64,000 nucleotides of DNA, taken from Adenophora triphylla var. japonica. Its lineage: Eukaryota > Streptophyta > Magnoliopsida > Asterales > Campanulaceae. Made by a program: the position numbers and the translations under genes. Below, piece after piece: positions 22,027 to 32,010 of this stretch. The notes under the pieces were generated by a model. That model was not told the origin of the DNA and did not search any database. It was given only the letters and a program-made list of their open reading frames with translations. Where the stretch lies: the NCBI GenBank assembly GCA_022495995.1, contig JAFEMH010002095.1, forward strand, positions 124,001 to 188,000. The letters are read 5' to 3'. Each line of letters opens with the position of its first letter. Position 1 is the first letter of the stretch.

Positions 22027-22797
22027 ATGGTTTCAATTGATAATCTACCTATGGAACTTATCATTGAAATTTTTCTTCGCGTGCTTGCAAATTCTTTTTT
22101 TGATTTCCTTAATCTTAAATCAACTTCTAGAATATTTTGGGAGGCAGAGAAGGATGAATTTATATATCAGCAAGGTTCCCTTCGTGATTTTCCAATTAGC
22201 CCATGGTGGCGTCGGAGTAATGTAGCAACCATATTTATGGATAGGTGCTTTGAATGTGGAAATCCTGATGCTCTATTCCGTCACGGGTTGGTATGTAAAT
22301 AATTACATATTTTTCTTAATATTTTCGGATCTAACACTCTTATAAGTATTTTTTTTCGTTATTTAAAGTAATATTAATTAATTTCTCTCTTTTTCAGATT
22401 GGTTCATGTGATAAAGGGAGTTTTCATTTACAGTATTACCTATTTAAAACAAGCTGCAGATAAAGGTCATATGGAGGCATTGTATACTCTAGGGATAGTA
22501 CTACTTTTCAACGAAGAGGAATCGAATAAAGATATGAGAAAGCAAATAATCATGAATTTTCAAAAATCTGACTTAATCAAGATTCAGTCTATTAAATATC
22601 GTTTTAATTTGAAGGCATACATCAAATCATTATGGAAGAGTGATGATTATTACTTTTCCACATGGCCAACATTTTGCAAGGTTGAAGCTCATTTCAAGGA
22701 CAAAAATTGGTGCTATTATTCAAGACATGAAAATACTGGATGTGCTAATTGCATAGTTGACCTTGAAATCTATGAGTTGTTTAAGGGATTTGAATGA
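22027..22797 (+). pseudogene. F-box protein (At2g35280-like), frameshifted
   Basis: The start is MVSIDNLPMELIIEIFLRVL, a good F-box (residues about 5-45). RDFPISPWWRRSN and RCFECGNPDALFRHGL follow, typical of the small plant F-box family that includes At2g35280 and At1g67340-like proteins. A GT-AG intron at 22291-22397 is clear. The second exon holds YLKQAADKGHMEALYTLGIV (a Sel1/TPR-like segment) and a Cys-His tail ending ELFKGFE. When exon 1 is spliced to 22398 the reading is out of frame with the conserved second part, so there is a 1-base shift shortly after the junction (about 22398-22440). F-box proteins act as substrate adaptors of SCF ubiquitin ligases. Within the Helitron region it is probably a captured or resident gene copy. 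Confidence 0.75.
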
Positions 22798-23030
22798 TTT
22801 TATTAGTCTTTTTAGGTTTAATAGTTCCATTTGATTATATCATTTTTTTTGGAGATTATATTTAGGATTAGTAGTTTGTTATCATTTATTAGGATTTTTT
22901 TCTAAAATGAAATATAAATAAAATTTTCGCCAATCTTATAACATTTAGTTGTTTGTGGAATTCTTGGTGGAGCTATTAAAATTTCCATAGTGAATCTGAA
23001 AAAAAAAATGTAAAAAAAAAAATACACTGG
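22798..23030. other. AT-rich 3' flank of the F-box pseudogene
   Basis: No gene is seen. It ends in an A-rich tract (about 22998-23020) immediately before the GGGAGCG repeat. The second copy of that repeat at 39565 is likewise preceded by poly-A. Confidence 0.6.
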
Positions 23031-23282
23031 AAAGTGGGAGCGTTTGCTCCAAAAATCAGGGGAGCACCTGCTCCCAAATTTGCCCAAAACAATTAAAGTT
23101 GCTGGAAATAGGGAGCGACCGCTCCAAAAGAATGGGAGCGCCTGCTCCCAAATTTGTCAATTTTATATACAATTTCTGGACAAGGGGAGCGTCCGCTCCC
23201 AGTAATGGGGAGCGTCCGCTCCCAAGTGACAGTAGGTGTATTCATTATTGCATTTGGAGACTCAAAATGCGTCCGCTCCCAA
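23031..23282. repeat. GGGAGCG/CGCTCCC palindrome repeat, copy A
   Basis: About six modules of the form ggagcgtccgctccc or ggagcacctgctccc occur, separated by aaatttgycaaaac and ttgctggaaat spacers. The array ends in tttggagactcaaaatg, with one more cgtccgctccc. The same arrangement with the same spacers occurs at 39565-39800, so this is a dispersed element of about 230 bp or more. Confidence 0.85.
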
Positions 23283-24682
23283 AGAGTAAATAACTTATTT
23301 GATTTGTTCACAAATTTTCTGATTAATTTTCAAGTAATCAACTCCTATATTTTCGGCAATCATATATTAAAAAAAAAATTCCAAAATTATTTTAATATTT
23401 TCGGTATTTATATATTTTCTATTATTTATATGTAGAATTTTAATATATAAAGTGATATAATTTACAAAAGATTCATATTTATCCCCAAATTAAAATCCTA
23501 ATTCCTTTGATTTCGGATAACTTAATCTATCAATTTAAAATTATTTACTTCAATCACATAATCTATAGATTTGATCGAATTTTTTAAATTTGATTTATTC
23601 AGTTAATCCCCTAAAATAAGAAGTATATAATTGATTTTCCAAAAATTGATTTTTAAATGGTAAGCCATTAATTCAATCAATCAACGAAAATAAAAAATAA
23701 AATATAAATAAAAGCCTAATTCATAAGATTTGAATTATTTCAAAACAGTTATATATTTTCATAACTGTAACAGAAGATTTTCGGGTATCATAGAAAATAT
23801 TCGACATAAAATTTTAAATTATTTGATTTATTCCAATAATTTCGACATAGATTCAAAAAAAAAAAATCACTTCCTATTTGATTTACTCATTAATTGTCAG
23901 CATAGATTCTAAAAAAAAATATTCAAATTTTTTATTTACTCATATAATTTCGGAATTTTAAGTATTTTCGGAATGTATATATTTTCTATTATTTATATAT
24001 GAATTTAAATGTATAAGGTGATATAATTTACAAAAGATTCAGATATATCCCCAAGATTGCAGTATTTATTTCTCTTTTATATATGAATTTATTCCTATAT
24101 ATAATTTTCTTCAAGTATCTTCTCTATTTTTTACAGGACAGAAGCCAGTTTCACCACCCTAATTTTTCATCTCTTCTGCTCAATAACACCTCTGTGACCA
24201 ACTCTCAGAAAAGGTAACATCAAAACCCATTAACTTTATTCATTTTTTCACTTTAAGGACATGCATATATTCTTATTGATTAATTTGAATGCTATATGGC
24301 TGTAGGAGTCCATTGATATCCCCAATCCTATTATTTTAAAACTTGAAGATATCTGTTATGTTTCATAAACAATTCGGATTTTTGAATTATATATGGCTTT
24401 AATTTTTGAGTCTTAGAATCATCAATAATTGATCATGGGAGCTTATTATTTTTTATTTTTTTTTGATTTCTGTTTCAGTCAATGCAAGATTTAATGTTGT
24501 TTAAAATTAACCTAATTTTAGGGAAACTATAAGATGTTAGGGTTCAAGTTATGTATACCGTTGGTCCATACAATATAGAAGTTTAAAATTAACCTAATTT
24601 TAGAGAAACAACAGATGGATTATTTTCGTATAAAACCTATATTTATTCATCAGAAAAGAAGCTACAGAAAATATTAATATAC
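23283..24682 (+). other. Gene-free Helitron-family noncoding DNA
   Basis: This holds copies of the modules also seen at 7303-7620 (here 23490-23720) and at 21690-21870 (here 23380-23490 and 23940-24060). A TC-rich segment followed by cagaaaaggtaacatc (24160-24220) looks like a 5' untranslated exon with a splice donor, but no coding exon follows it. No gene is supported. Confidence 0.65.
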
Positions 24683-24835
24683 CTGACTATCAGAACCTTT
24701 ATTCTGATAATAATTCTCTTCTGCACGATGCAAGAACTCGATCTTATCATTTAGTCTATATTTTGATGGTAAGCTTGAATGAGTCAGACTTCTCACAGCA
24801 TCAATATCATTTGAAAAAATCCTCAACTTAGAGAC
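24683..24835 (-). pseudogene. Exon fragment of an unrecognised plant gene (51 codons)
   Basis: This is an open, splice-bounded exon on the minus strand: acceptor gatag at 24837-24836 and donor gtatat at 24682. It encodes VSKLRIFSNDIDAVRSL, then THSSLPSKYRLNDKIEFLHR, then AEENYYQNKGSDSQ. The frame is 0 at both ends. Its composition is that of a conserved protein, but I do not recognise it. Lying in Helitron DNA without adjoining exons, it is probably a captured gene piece. Confidence 0.6.
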
Positions 24836-24837
24836 CT

Positions 24838-24936
24838 ATCAAGGATGACAAAGGCAACCAAATTAAATAAATAAAAATTAATTAACAATGAAACAATACT
24901 CCCTCTGTAATGTTATAGGATACACTGAACACAAGA
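24838..24936. repeat. Duplicated segment, copy 1 (copy 2 at 26768-26868)
   Basis: About 98 bp beginning caaggatgacaaaggcaacc and continuing aaattaattaacaatgaaac, then ctccctctgtaatgttata, matches 26768-26868 almost exactly. It lies in the same intron-like position beside minus-strand exon pieces. Confidence 0.85.
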
Positions 24937-26411
24937 ATCTATTTATTCAAAAAAATCTTTAATATTTCTATTAGGAACAATACTCCCTCTGTAATGTCAT
25001 CATAATTATGTCAATATATGATATTGGCATATACCAATCTCCAGCAAGATCAAAGCATATGATCAAAACAAATCAAAATATGTACATTTCAGAGGGAGCC
25101 AACAAATTAAAAGACAATTAGGAAACAATTTCGTATTCAGAGTAGTAATTTGTAACAGTTAACATCTTAAAGAAAGAGGTGGAAAGGCGGAGAAAGAGAG
25201 ACCCACACACATACGCAAAGAGTTTACTCACAAAACGATGTAGAGCATAGGGTATCCATATTGATTGTGCAGCACAATCACCTTCCCTCATATAAAGATA
25301 AAACATTCAAGAAAACAGCAAACCATTGTATCCCTACAATCATGTAGGCTTTATATAGATAAAACATTACTGTAATAAAATCAAGTTTAATACCTAGCTC
25401 TCTCCTATGCCAAACAACTTTACTCCGATCCTTCAATATTGTGGCTTTCCACCTGTTCTTGGCATAGTAGAAACCTATGATTTCAGTAACAACCATGCTT
25501 GGTGCAAGGAGAATCTCCTCACCTCAGCTTCAAGGCCAACCCCGGCATTCAGGTGGCCATTTTACAGAACAGAACACAGTTGTATTGCTCTTCCAAATAT
25601 TTCTCACTTTCAGGCTTCGGACTCCAACTATAGCCCCCTATCTCGCTCCCTCAAACTCATTGAACTGAGGCATTGGAACAATCAAACTCAGTTATAGCCC
25701 CACCCTCCACCTCAATTTCAGAAAGACCTCTCTCTATCTCTCTCTCTCTCTCTCTCTCTTTCTCTCCTCTTTTCATAATACCACCCTCCCAGACCTTTAC
25801 TCACCCCCACCCACACACAGAGTGAACAAACACTATACAAAGAAAAAGGGGGGGGGGGAACAATGCATAGATACTCACTGCACCATTAACCAATATCTGG
25901 AAGTTCGGGTGCTAATCCCCATGCAAAAGCTGTGTTAATGGACCCTGGTAAACGATTAGACACAAGGGTAACAGGAAGAGGCTTGAAATTTACAGGGACA
26001 AGAACTAATAATTTAGGAAACACATCCAACCAATCATAAGTGCATATCAGCAAGCCATAGGCTTATTTCCCTGAATACCAAACTAAAAGTTCATGAAAAG
26101 AGCCTCGCCCCTAAGATCATTATTTCATTTGAATCAGTGACACCCTTACCAGTTTACCTTATCCACAACCCTTCAACCTCCAATAATCTCACTTGAGACA
26201 GAAATAATATTTAAGAAGATCACAAAAGAACTGCCCAATCATGCAACACCATGTAGCTCATTACCCAGAGAAGGGTGAACACAATGCATAGGCAACCACT
26301 CACTTGCCCCTTTAATCTCAGCCTAAACTGTTAATACAAAACACCCATGTCTAGAAAGTAAAGCATAACTCATTCTTCAGAATGCTCCATTCTGAACATA
26401 AACATGGGTTG
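24936..26411. other. Stretch without a supported gene
   Basis: It includes a possible short Stowaway relic (24983-25098, starting ctccctctgtaatg and ending cagagggag, without a clean TA duplicate), a (CT)n microsatellite at about 25727-25762 and a G-run near 25850. Pieces such as KNRWKATILKDRSKVVWHRR on the minus strand near 25390-25460 could be another exon remnant but lack good splice borders. Confidence 0.5.
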
Positions 26412-26516
26412 TTACAGAACTTGACCAAGTCTTTCAGCCATGCGATCTGAGGCTCCTTGGCGCATTGCAATACCAAATGGAGAGTGAGGCCATATATGAA
26501 AGGATGACTCTACCAT
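26412..26516 (-). pseudogene. C-terminal exon fragment of an unrecognised gene
   Basis: The minus strand reads MVESSFHIWPHSPFGIAM, then RQGASDRMAERLGQVL and a stop (TAA at 26414-26412). The sequence looks like the natural end of a conserved protein, but no family is recognised. It belongs with the other minus-strand pieces in this Helitron region. Confidence 0.45.
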
Positions 26517-26767
26517 GCTTTTACTGGTAGTAGACAAGTAAGAACAAACAACCATGATAATCCTGTAAGGAACTATAATAACAACAAACTTTGGGAAGTA
26601 GTAAATAGGAATACTGGGGTTTCAACAAATGATATCCCTAATTTATTTCTGTTTAAATCATGGATCAGGCATGCAAAACTGTATTAATCGAACACAACTC
26701 TAATTTAATCCTTCAACCATCTAGATCACCAGCCAAGATTTCATCCAATTAATCGTCAGAAAAATGT

Positions 26768-26868
26768 CAAGGATGTCAAAGGCAACCAAATTAAATAAAT
26801 AAAAATTAATTAACAATGAAACAATAATCCCTCTGTAATGTTATAAGCTACACTGATAAACATAGAAT
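26768..26868. repeat. Duplicated segment, copy 2
   Basis: This matches 24838-24936 (caaggatgtcaaaggcaacc and onward). See copy 1. Confidence 0.85.
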
Positions 26869-27019
26869 ATGCATAACTTATTAGAAAAACTGAATATCCC
26901 AACAGGTCAACCAAATAATGAAACCACCAATTAAACTGAATATTGATATGATAGAGAAAACAATACCTGAGTACCAAGCAATCTAACACTTGAGTTGGCA
27001 GCCAAGCAAGGCTCCCTAT

Positions 27020-27111
27020 TTAATTGATCCTATCAAATGGTGCAGAGAACAAAGCACGTGATCCCTTTGCACCAGTTACATTGTAGCCTAAAACATGAAC
27101 CAGCTTCAAAC
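27020..27111 (-). pseudogene. Exon fragment of an unrecognised gene, ends in a stop
   Basis: The minus strand reads LKLVHVLGYNVTGAKGSRAL, then FSAPFDRIN and TAA at 27022-27020. The stop may be the result of read-through into an intron, because no donor GT is visible after it. Unrecognised. Confidence 0.45.
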
Positions 27112-27131
27112 TAGGGTGAAAGAGTAAATAC

Positions 27132-27198
27132 CCACATTTAGGGAATCCCTCAGTGGACGAAAAGCTTCAGAAGGTAATTCTTCAAAATCCCGCTGCAC
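27132..27198 (-). pseudogene. Splice-bounded exon fragment of an unrecognised gene
   Basis: With acceptor gatag at 27200-27199 and donor gtattt at 27131, the minus strand encodes VQRDFEELPSEAFRPLRDSL followed by NV. It is unrecognised. It is in the same order and strand as the other fragments, so they may come from one captured gene with its introns. Confidence 0.5.
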
Positions 27199-28060
27199 CT
27201 ATCATACAAAAAAGATGCAACAGAAAATCAATTATGTGGATATACCTATGTTAAAAAAAATTACCCACGTCATACCATTCTAAAATTCACTTCTATAGAA
27301 ATGATCTAACAGCATAAACTCTGATGATTAACAAGAAGGAAACTGGCTTGCTAAGTAACATACGAGGGGTGAAGAAGTTATATTGCTTCTGAGGGTTTGC
27401 GAGCAAAATATTAGAGTCTCTTGATTGCTACTTGTGTCGTGAAGTAAGTTATCAGATACCTATATAGGGAGAATAAATGCTAACTGCTACAATCAACATT
27501 GGAATCCTTCATAAAAATAATCAGAACTCAAAGGGAATGCGTAAGATCCAAAGCCAAACCCCACTCCACCTCAAAACAGAAAAAGAAGAAAACATTCATT
27601 CCAGTTTTTAAATCACAAATCCAGCACCGGGCATACTGTTATATGAAAATTGACTGGTCTTTCTCATGCCCTTTTTTATCACTCATAAATGATAATGTAA
27701 GTAGAAACTATATCACAGTATTTTACAAACACATTAACCAAATATATTATGTTTGAGATACGCCAATAAAGTACACTCATCTCAACTCTAATCAATTCCC
27801 AGTATTTTACATATAATCTTTTTTGATTTCTATACATCGATTATAGGAAACAATCTACACTTTAGAAATGCTTGCCAATGTGTCATGAACATTATTCACT
27901 TCATGAATATCTTAAATGTAAACATATTCATAGATGGCTAAAATCTAAAAACGCAATAGAATGCTAATACGTATCAAATGATTCAAAGATTCTAACTTTC
28001 AACTTATCTTCTCTTTCATATTAAGATTCTTATGTATTTCATTGATTTACAACATAGGTA
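27199..28060. other. Stretch without a supported gene, upstream of the RPA-like gene
   Basis: No recognised coding sequence is present. The phrase agtagaaactatatcacagtatt (about 27700) recurs at about 30153, inside the RPA-like gene region, so a short duplication is present. Confidence 0.55.
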
Positions 28061-30544
28061 ATGGCTACAAACCGTATGATTTCTGTCAAATCAATTGACA
28101 AGAAAACTAAACAATCTAGCGTTAATGTCCGCATATTACGTCAATGGGAGCTGATTGGACAATACGGAAAAAAATCTACTGAACTTATATTGGTTGATCA
28201 GGAGGTAATAAATCTCATATATTTATTTTCAGATGTTATTAATATTTCATTAATTAATTAATTAATTAATTAATTAATGATATTTAATTTTTTATGCAGG
28301 GATCTAAAATCCAAGCAACGATCCCTAGCAAATTGCCTTTCCAATTTACAAATAAGTTTCAAGAAGGAAAAATGCTAAAGATTTCCAAGTTTGGTGTCGA
28401 AGAAAACTGTGTTCAACCATTGCAAAAGGCGATACTAAATCACAAATGGAAACTGTGTATGAGTTTAGCTACTGACGTGTTTGAAGTCGACAAGTCTGTT
28501 CAAATCCCAGATAACGGTTTCGAGTTCACGCCTTTTCAAACAATTGGGAGTTTGAATTTGGATTTTGTAGTCGGTGAGAATTACAAATCGCATATTTTTT
28601 TTCCCTGCTTATATTGATTATCTTTATAAAGGTAAAAAAAAATTATTACTATGATATTTATTTACATTTGCTGAATATTTGATAGATGTGATTGGAGAGG
28701 TTATTTTACCTCTTAGAGATTTTGAGTTTGTCTAGAGGTTTAATGCTAGAAAGTTAGATGTTCAGCTGATCGATAATGAGTATGTATTTCAAATATTTTA
28801 TTCTGTAAACGTTAATTAATATATTTTGAGACTAATTAAGATGTATTACATAATTACTTTCTACTATTTTGACAGTGGAAATGAGTTGACTGCCGTTCTT
28901 TGGGCATCATTTGGAGATAAGTTAAAACAGTATATTGACAATAGGGGACAAAACGAGGAAGGCCCTGTGATTTTGGTTTTGCAGTTTGTAATGCTATCTA
29001 CATATCAAGGTATCTTTTATGTATATATACTTAAACTGCAATTATGTTTCTGATTCAAGGCATATTATCATGTGAGTTAATTTTATAATATTTATACAGG
29101 GAAAACCAAAGTTAGTACTATGAAGCATGCTTCAATAATGCATATTAATGCATCGTTCCCTGAAGTAGCAGATTATCTTAGCAAGTAAATGAACACTAAA
29201 CCTTTATAAGAATATATGAATTTGTTATACAAATTTGTATAGTTATGTTAATTTTCATATATCACTTTTACAGGCGTGAAACTGGATCTTCATCGTTTAG
29301 TCGTTCTTTGACTATTACAACTAATGATAGTAGTCGTACCAATAGTGAGCTGTGGTTGAAAAAAAAAGAACTCAAGACGATTGGTGATTTGCTCACATGT
29401 ACAGAGTTATATTATAAATTTTCTTAATTTTTTATAAAGGTTATACTCATTTAAATATTATTGAATCAACATTAATCGTTTTTACTATAATCATTTTTAT
29501 TAGGTTGGCATATACTCCGTATTGGCAACCATATCGGATGTGGATTCACATGCCACCTGGTACTATGATGGGTGTAGCAATGTAAAGTGTGCTAAAGGAT
29601 TTGAAAAGAACAGTAAAATCTGTTCTAAATGCAAGACAACACTTGGCATTGCTATCCCTAGGTAAATGAAGGATTTTTTTTTTTTTTATATATATATATA
29701 CAAATAAAAAGATTTATACTCATTATCTTCATTCGAAATAATTTTCTACCTATTATTTTCGTGTTCAAAATCGTGATCTTGGTCACCGATATGAATGATA
29801 TAGATCTAGCCGAGACACACTTTGTTTTATTCGATGCGACAAAGATCTTCTTTGCTCGGAATGTCCGCTCCCGTAGTTCTTGCCGATGTCTCGTAGGTAG
29901 CTAATTTGTTGTTATTTTGTTATTAGATTGATTACTAATTTGTGACGATGTAAAATAATGTTCATACAACATAATGTTCAACAGGCCAACTACCCGAATG
30001 TTTTCGAAAAATGTTTGAAAGACAATGCTTATTCAGATTGATGTTGACCAAAGAACTTTAGATACTGATCAAGATAAAAGAACTTTCACAGTAAAGCAAT
30101 ATCAGAGGATACAGATATCATCGCCCAGTTTTTATCACTCATACATGATAATGTAAGTAGAAACTATATCACATTATCTATAGACAAAAGCTCTAATTCA
30201 TAACATTAATTTCTTTAAACTTCGTGGAGGTTGCTTCCAAACTGAATAATGAAATTGAAATTGTGACCAGCTTGAATTGCAATTATGAGGTAAATTTCTT
30301 TCTATCATTTGATTTACTTTTTAAATTTCTATTTCACTATCATTTTGATAGTTTTCTTTTTATGATAATGTTATTTTACTTTTTTATTATGTAGGATAAG
30401 ACTTTGAACTCTGTGTGTGACAGTTCTTCAACATCCATCACTCCACAAAAACGTTTGTTAGACTCTACCTCAAATGATGAAGAGATACAATTGTCTGTTA
30501 CGAAGGGAATTAAACAAATTAAACAAGAGAAATTGGATAAATAA
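28061..30544 (+). pseudogene. Helitron RPA70-like single-strand DNA-binding protein, one in-frame stop
   Basis: Exons: 28061-28204 (MATNRMISVKSIDKKTKQS), 28300-28573, 28686-28779, 28876-29009, 29100-29184, 29274 to about 29396, about 29511-29661, and a last exon from about 30396 with an SP-rich tail ending KQIKQEKLDK. The first two exons form an N-terminal OB fold (VNVRILRQWELIGQYG, PSKLPFQFTNKFQEGKML). The middle matches the RPA/DUF223 fold (LTAVLWASFGDKLKQYI). The C-terminal OB fold has a zinc site (WYYDGCSNVKC, then CSKCKTTLG). Plant Helitrons often carry such genes, thought to bind single strands during rolling-circle transposition. Exon 3 has an in-frame TAG (about 28732), and exon 6 to 7 does not join cleanly. 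It therefore looks inactive or mis-sequenced. Confidence 0.85.
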
Positions 30545-31311
30545 GCAACAAGAGTTGTTTAGCATCGTATTCAGTCTGTCATCTATATTTATGCAGTAAA
30601 CTATTTGTTTTTTTTTTCCTGTTTAAACTATTGTAGCTAGAAAGAATAGGATTTTTTGCATAAATTTTATTTGAAACTATGGTATTCCATTTTATATTTT
30701 AACGATCATATATTTGTTGGTCAGCTAGACATGAGGATTCTTACTTAGTTACTCAATCTTTTTTGTTTCGCAAACTGGAAAAGTTAGAAGAAATATCACA
30801 GTTCCCACAATATTCATTTATTTGTGTGAATTTTCTTTCTCAATATTTATTACAATTAAATTTTGAATGTAAAATCTAAGAAAATCATTGAAGTATGGGC
30901 ATTCATTTGGGGGTCGATTCCTTCATTCTACCATGTAAACTACTTTACCCAAAATTAAAAATACATCAGAAATAATGGAAATGCAAATAAAAAAAACAAT
31001 TTTTTAACAAGCAGCTAGGTATTTTTTTTTTTGAAAACTAATTACACTCAGACAAAGATTCCATACTTCTATAAAAGCAAGTAAAGAAATACATTAAAAA
31101 TAAGATAATCAAAATGGGGAAATAGAGAAAAATTACTTCAATTGCGAGATACCCAATAAGAAATTAAAGAAAAATCTAGATTACAGATAATTCTAGCGTA
31201 TTGGAATTGGAAGAAGATTGCGAAATCAAACCCTAGATATAGAGAGATGAAGTAGAAAGAGCGAGGAACAAATCATCATAAAATTAAACCTATATTTAAA
31301 TAAGAAATTAC
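30545..31311. other. Gene-free stretch after the RPA-like gene
   Basis: AT-rich 3' flank. No ORF or repeat stands out. Confidence 0.6.
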
Positions 31312-31458
31312 CTTAAGGAGAATCGCCAAGGCTTTCCCGTCCGCAAGTAACAACGCCGTCGCCGTCAAATTGAAGCATCCGTCCGGCGAAATCGATTGAG
31401 AGGAGGAACGAATTGAGCGAAAGAGGAATTGTGATTGAATCTCTCTTGCGTTGGCCAT
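31312..31458 (-). pseudogene. First coding exon of an unrecognised gene (49 codons)
   Basis: The minus strand starts ATG at 31458 and reads MANAREIQSQFLFRSIRSSS, then QSISPDGCFNLTATALLLAD, then GKALAILLK, with donor gtaatt at 31311. Frame 0 is kept to the donor. GC content is clearly higher than in the surroundings, and the upstream 150 bp is GC-rich like a plant 5' region. It is unrecognised. It may be the first exon of the gene whose pieces lie at 24683-27198, but the RPA-like gene sits between them on the other strand. Confidence 0.55.
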
Positions 31459-32010
31459 GGATTTTTGAATGAAGATAGGCGTATTCTACCTATCGCCATC
31501 TTCTTCATATCAGCGACATCGGAGGAGCGGCCTTCGTCTTAGCACGATATACGCGTAAGGTAATTCCGTCCATTTTAGGAGCGCCCTAACTACCACCGGC
31601 GAATTTTGATTGTACATTCCCGTAGATATTAGGAATACTGTAACTTACAAAAATTTAAATTAATGATAAATTTTAGTAAAATTATTATGTGGTAAAATAT
31701 GTAAAATTTGAGTAAGATTGGCTAATTAATAACAAGTTCAACATAAATTTAAAAATATAAATATTAGTAAAATTTTGATTATTTTTTAAGGTTTTGATTT
31801 ATTGAATTTAGAATTGCATTAGATTATATAATAGTTCACCCTTACAGCCAAAATATAAATCAAGGATAAATCATTAAGTCGAGCCCGCTTTCTAATGGGT
31901 GAACTAATGTATGTCAATTCCTTAATTAATAAAATGCTTTATGAATCGGTAAAGGTACCCAAGATGAAATAATCTATAACAATCATTTGTCTGTTGTTTT
32001 TAGAAACAAA
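31459..32010. other. Gene-free stretch upstream of the Rep/helicase gene
   Basis: GC-rich presumed 5' flank of the minus-strand exon (to about 31620), then AT-rich DNA up to the start codon of the Rep/helicase gene. Confidence 0.6.
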
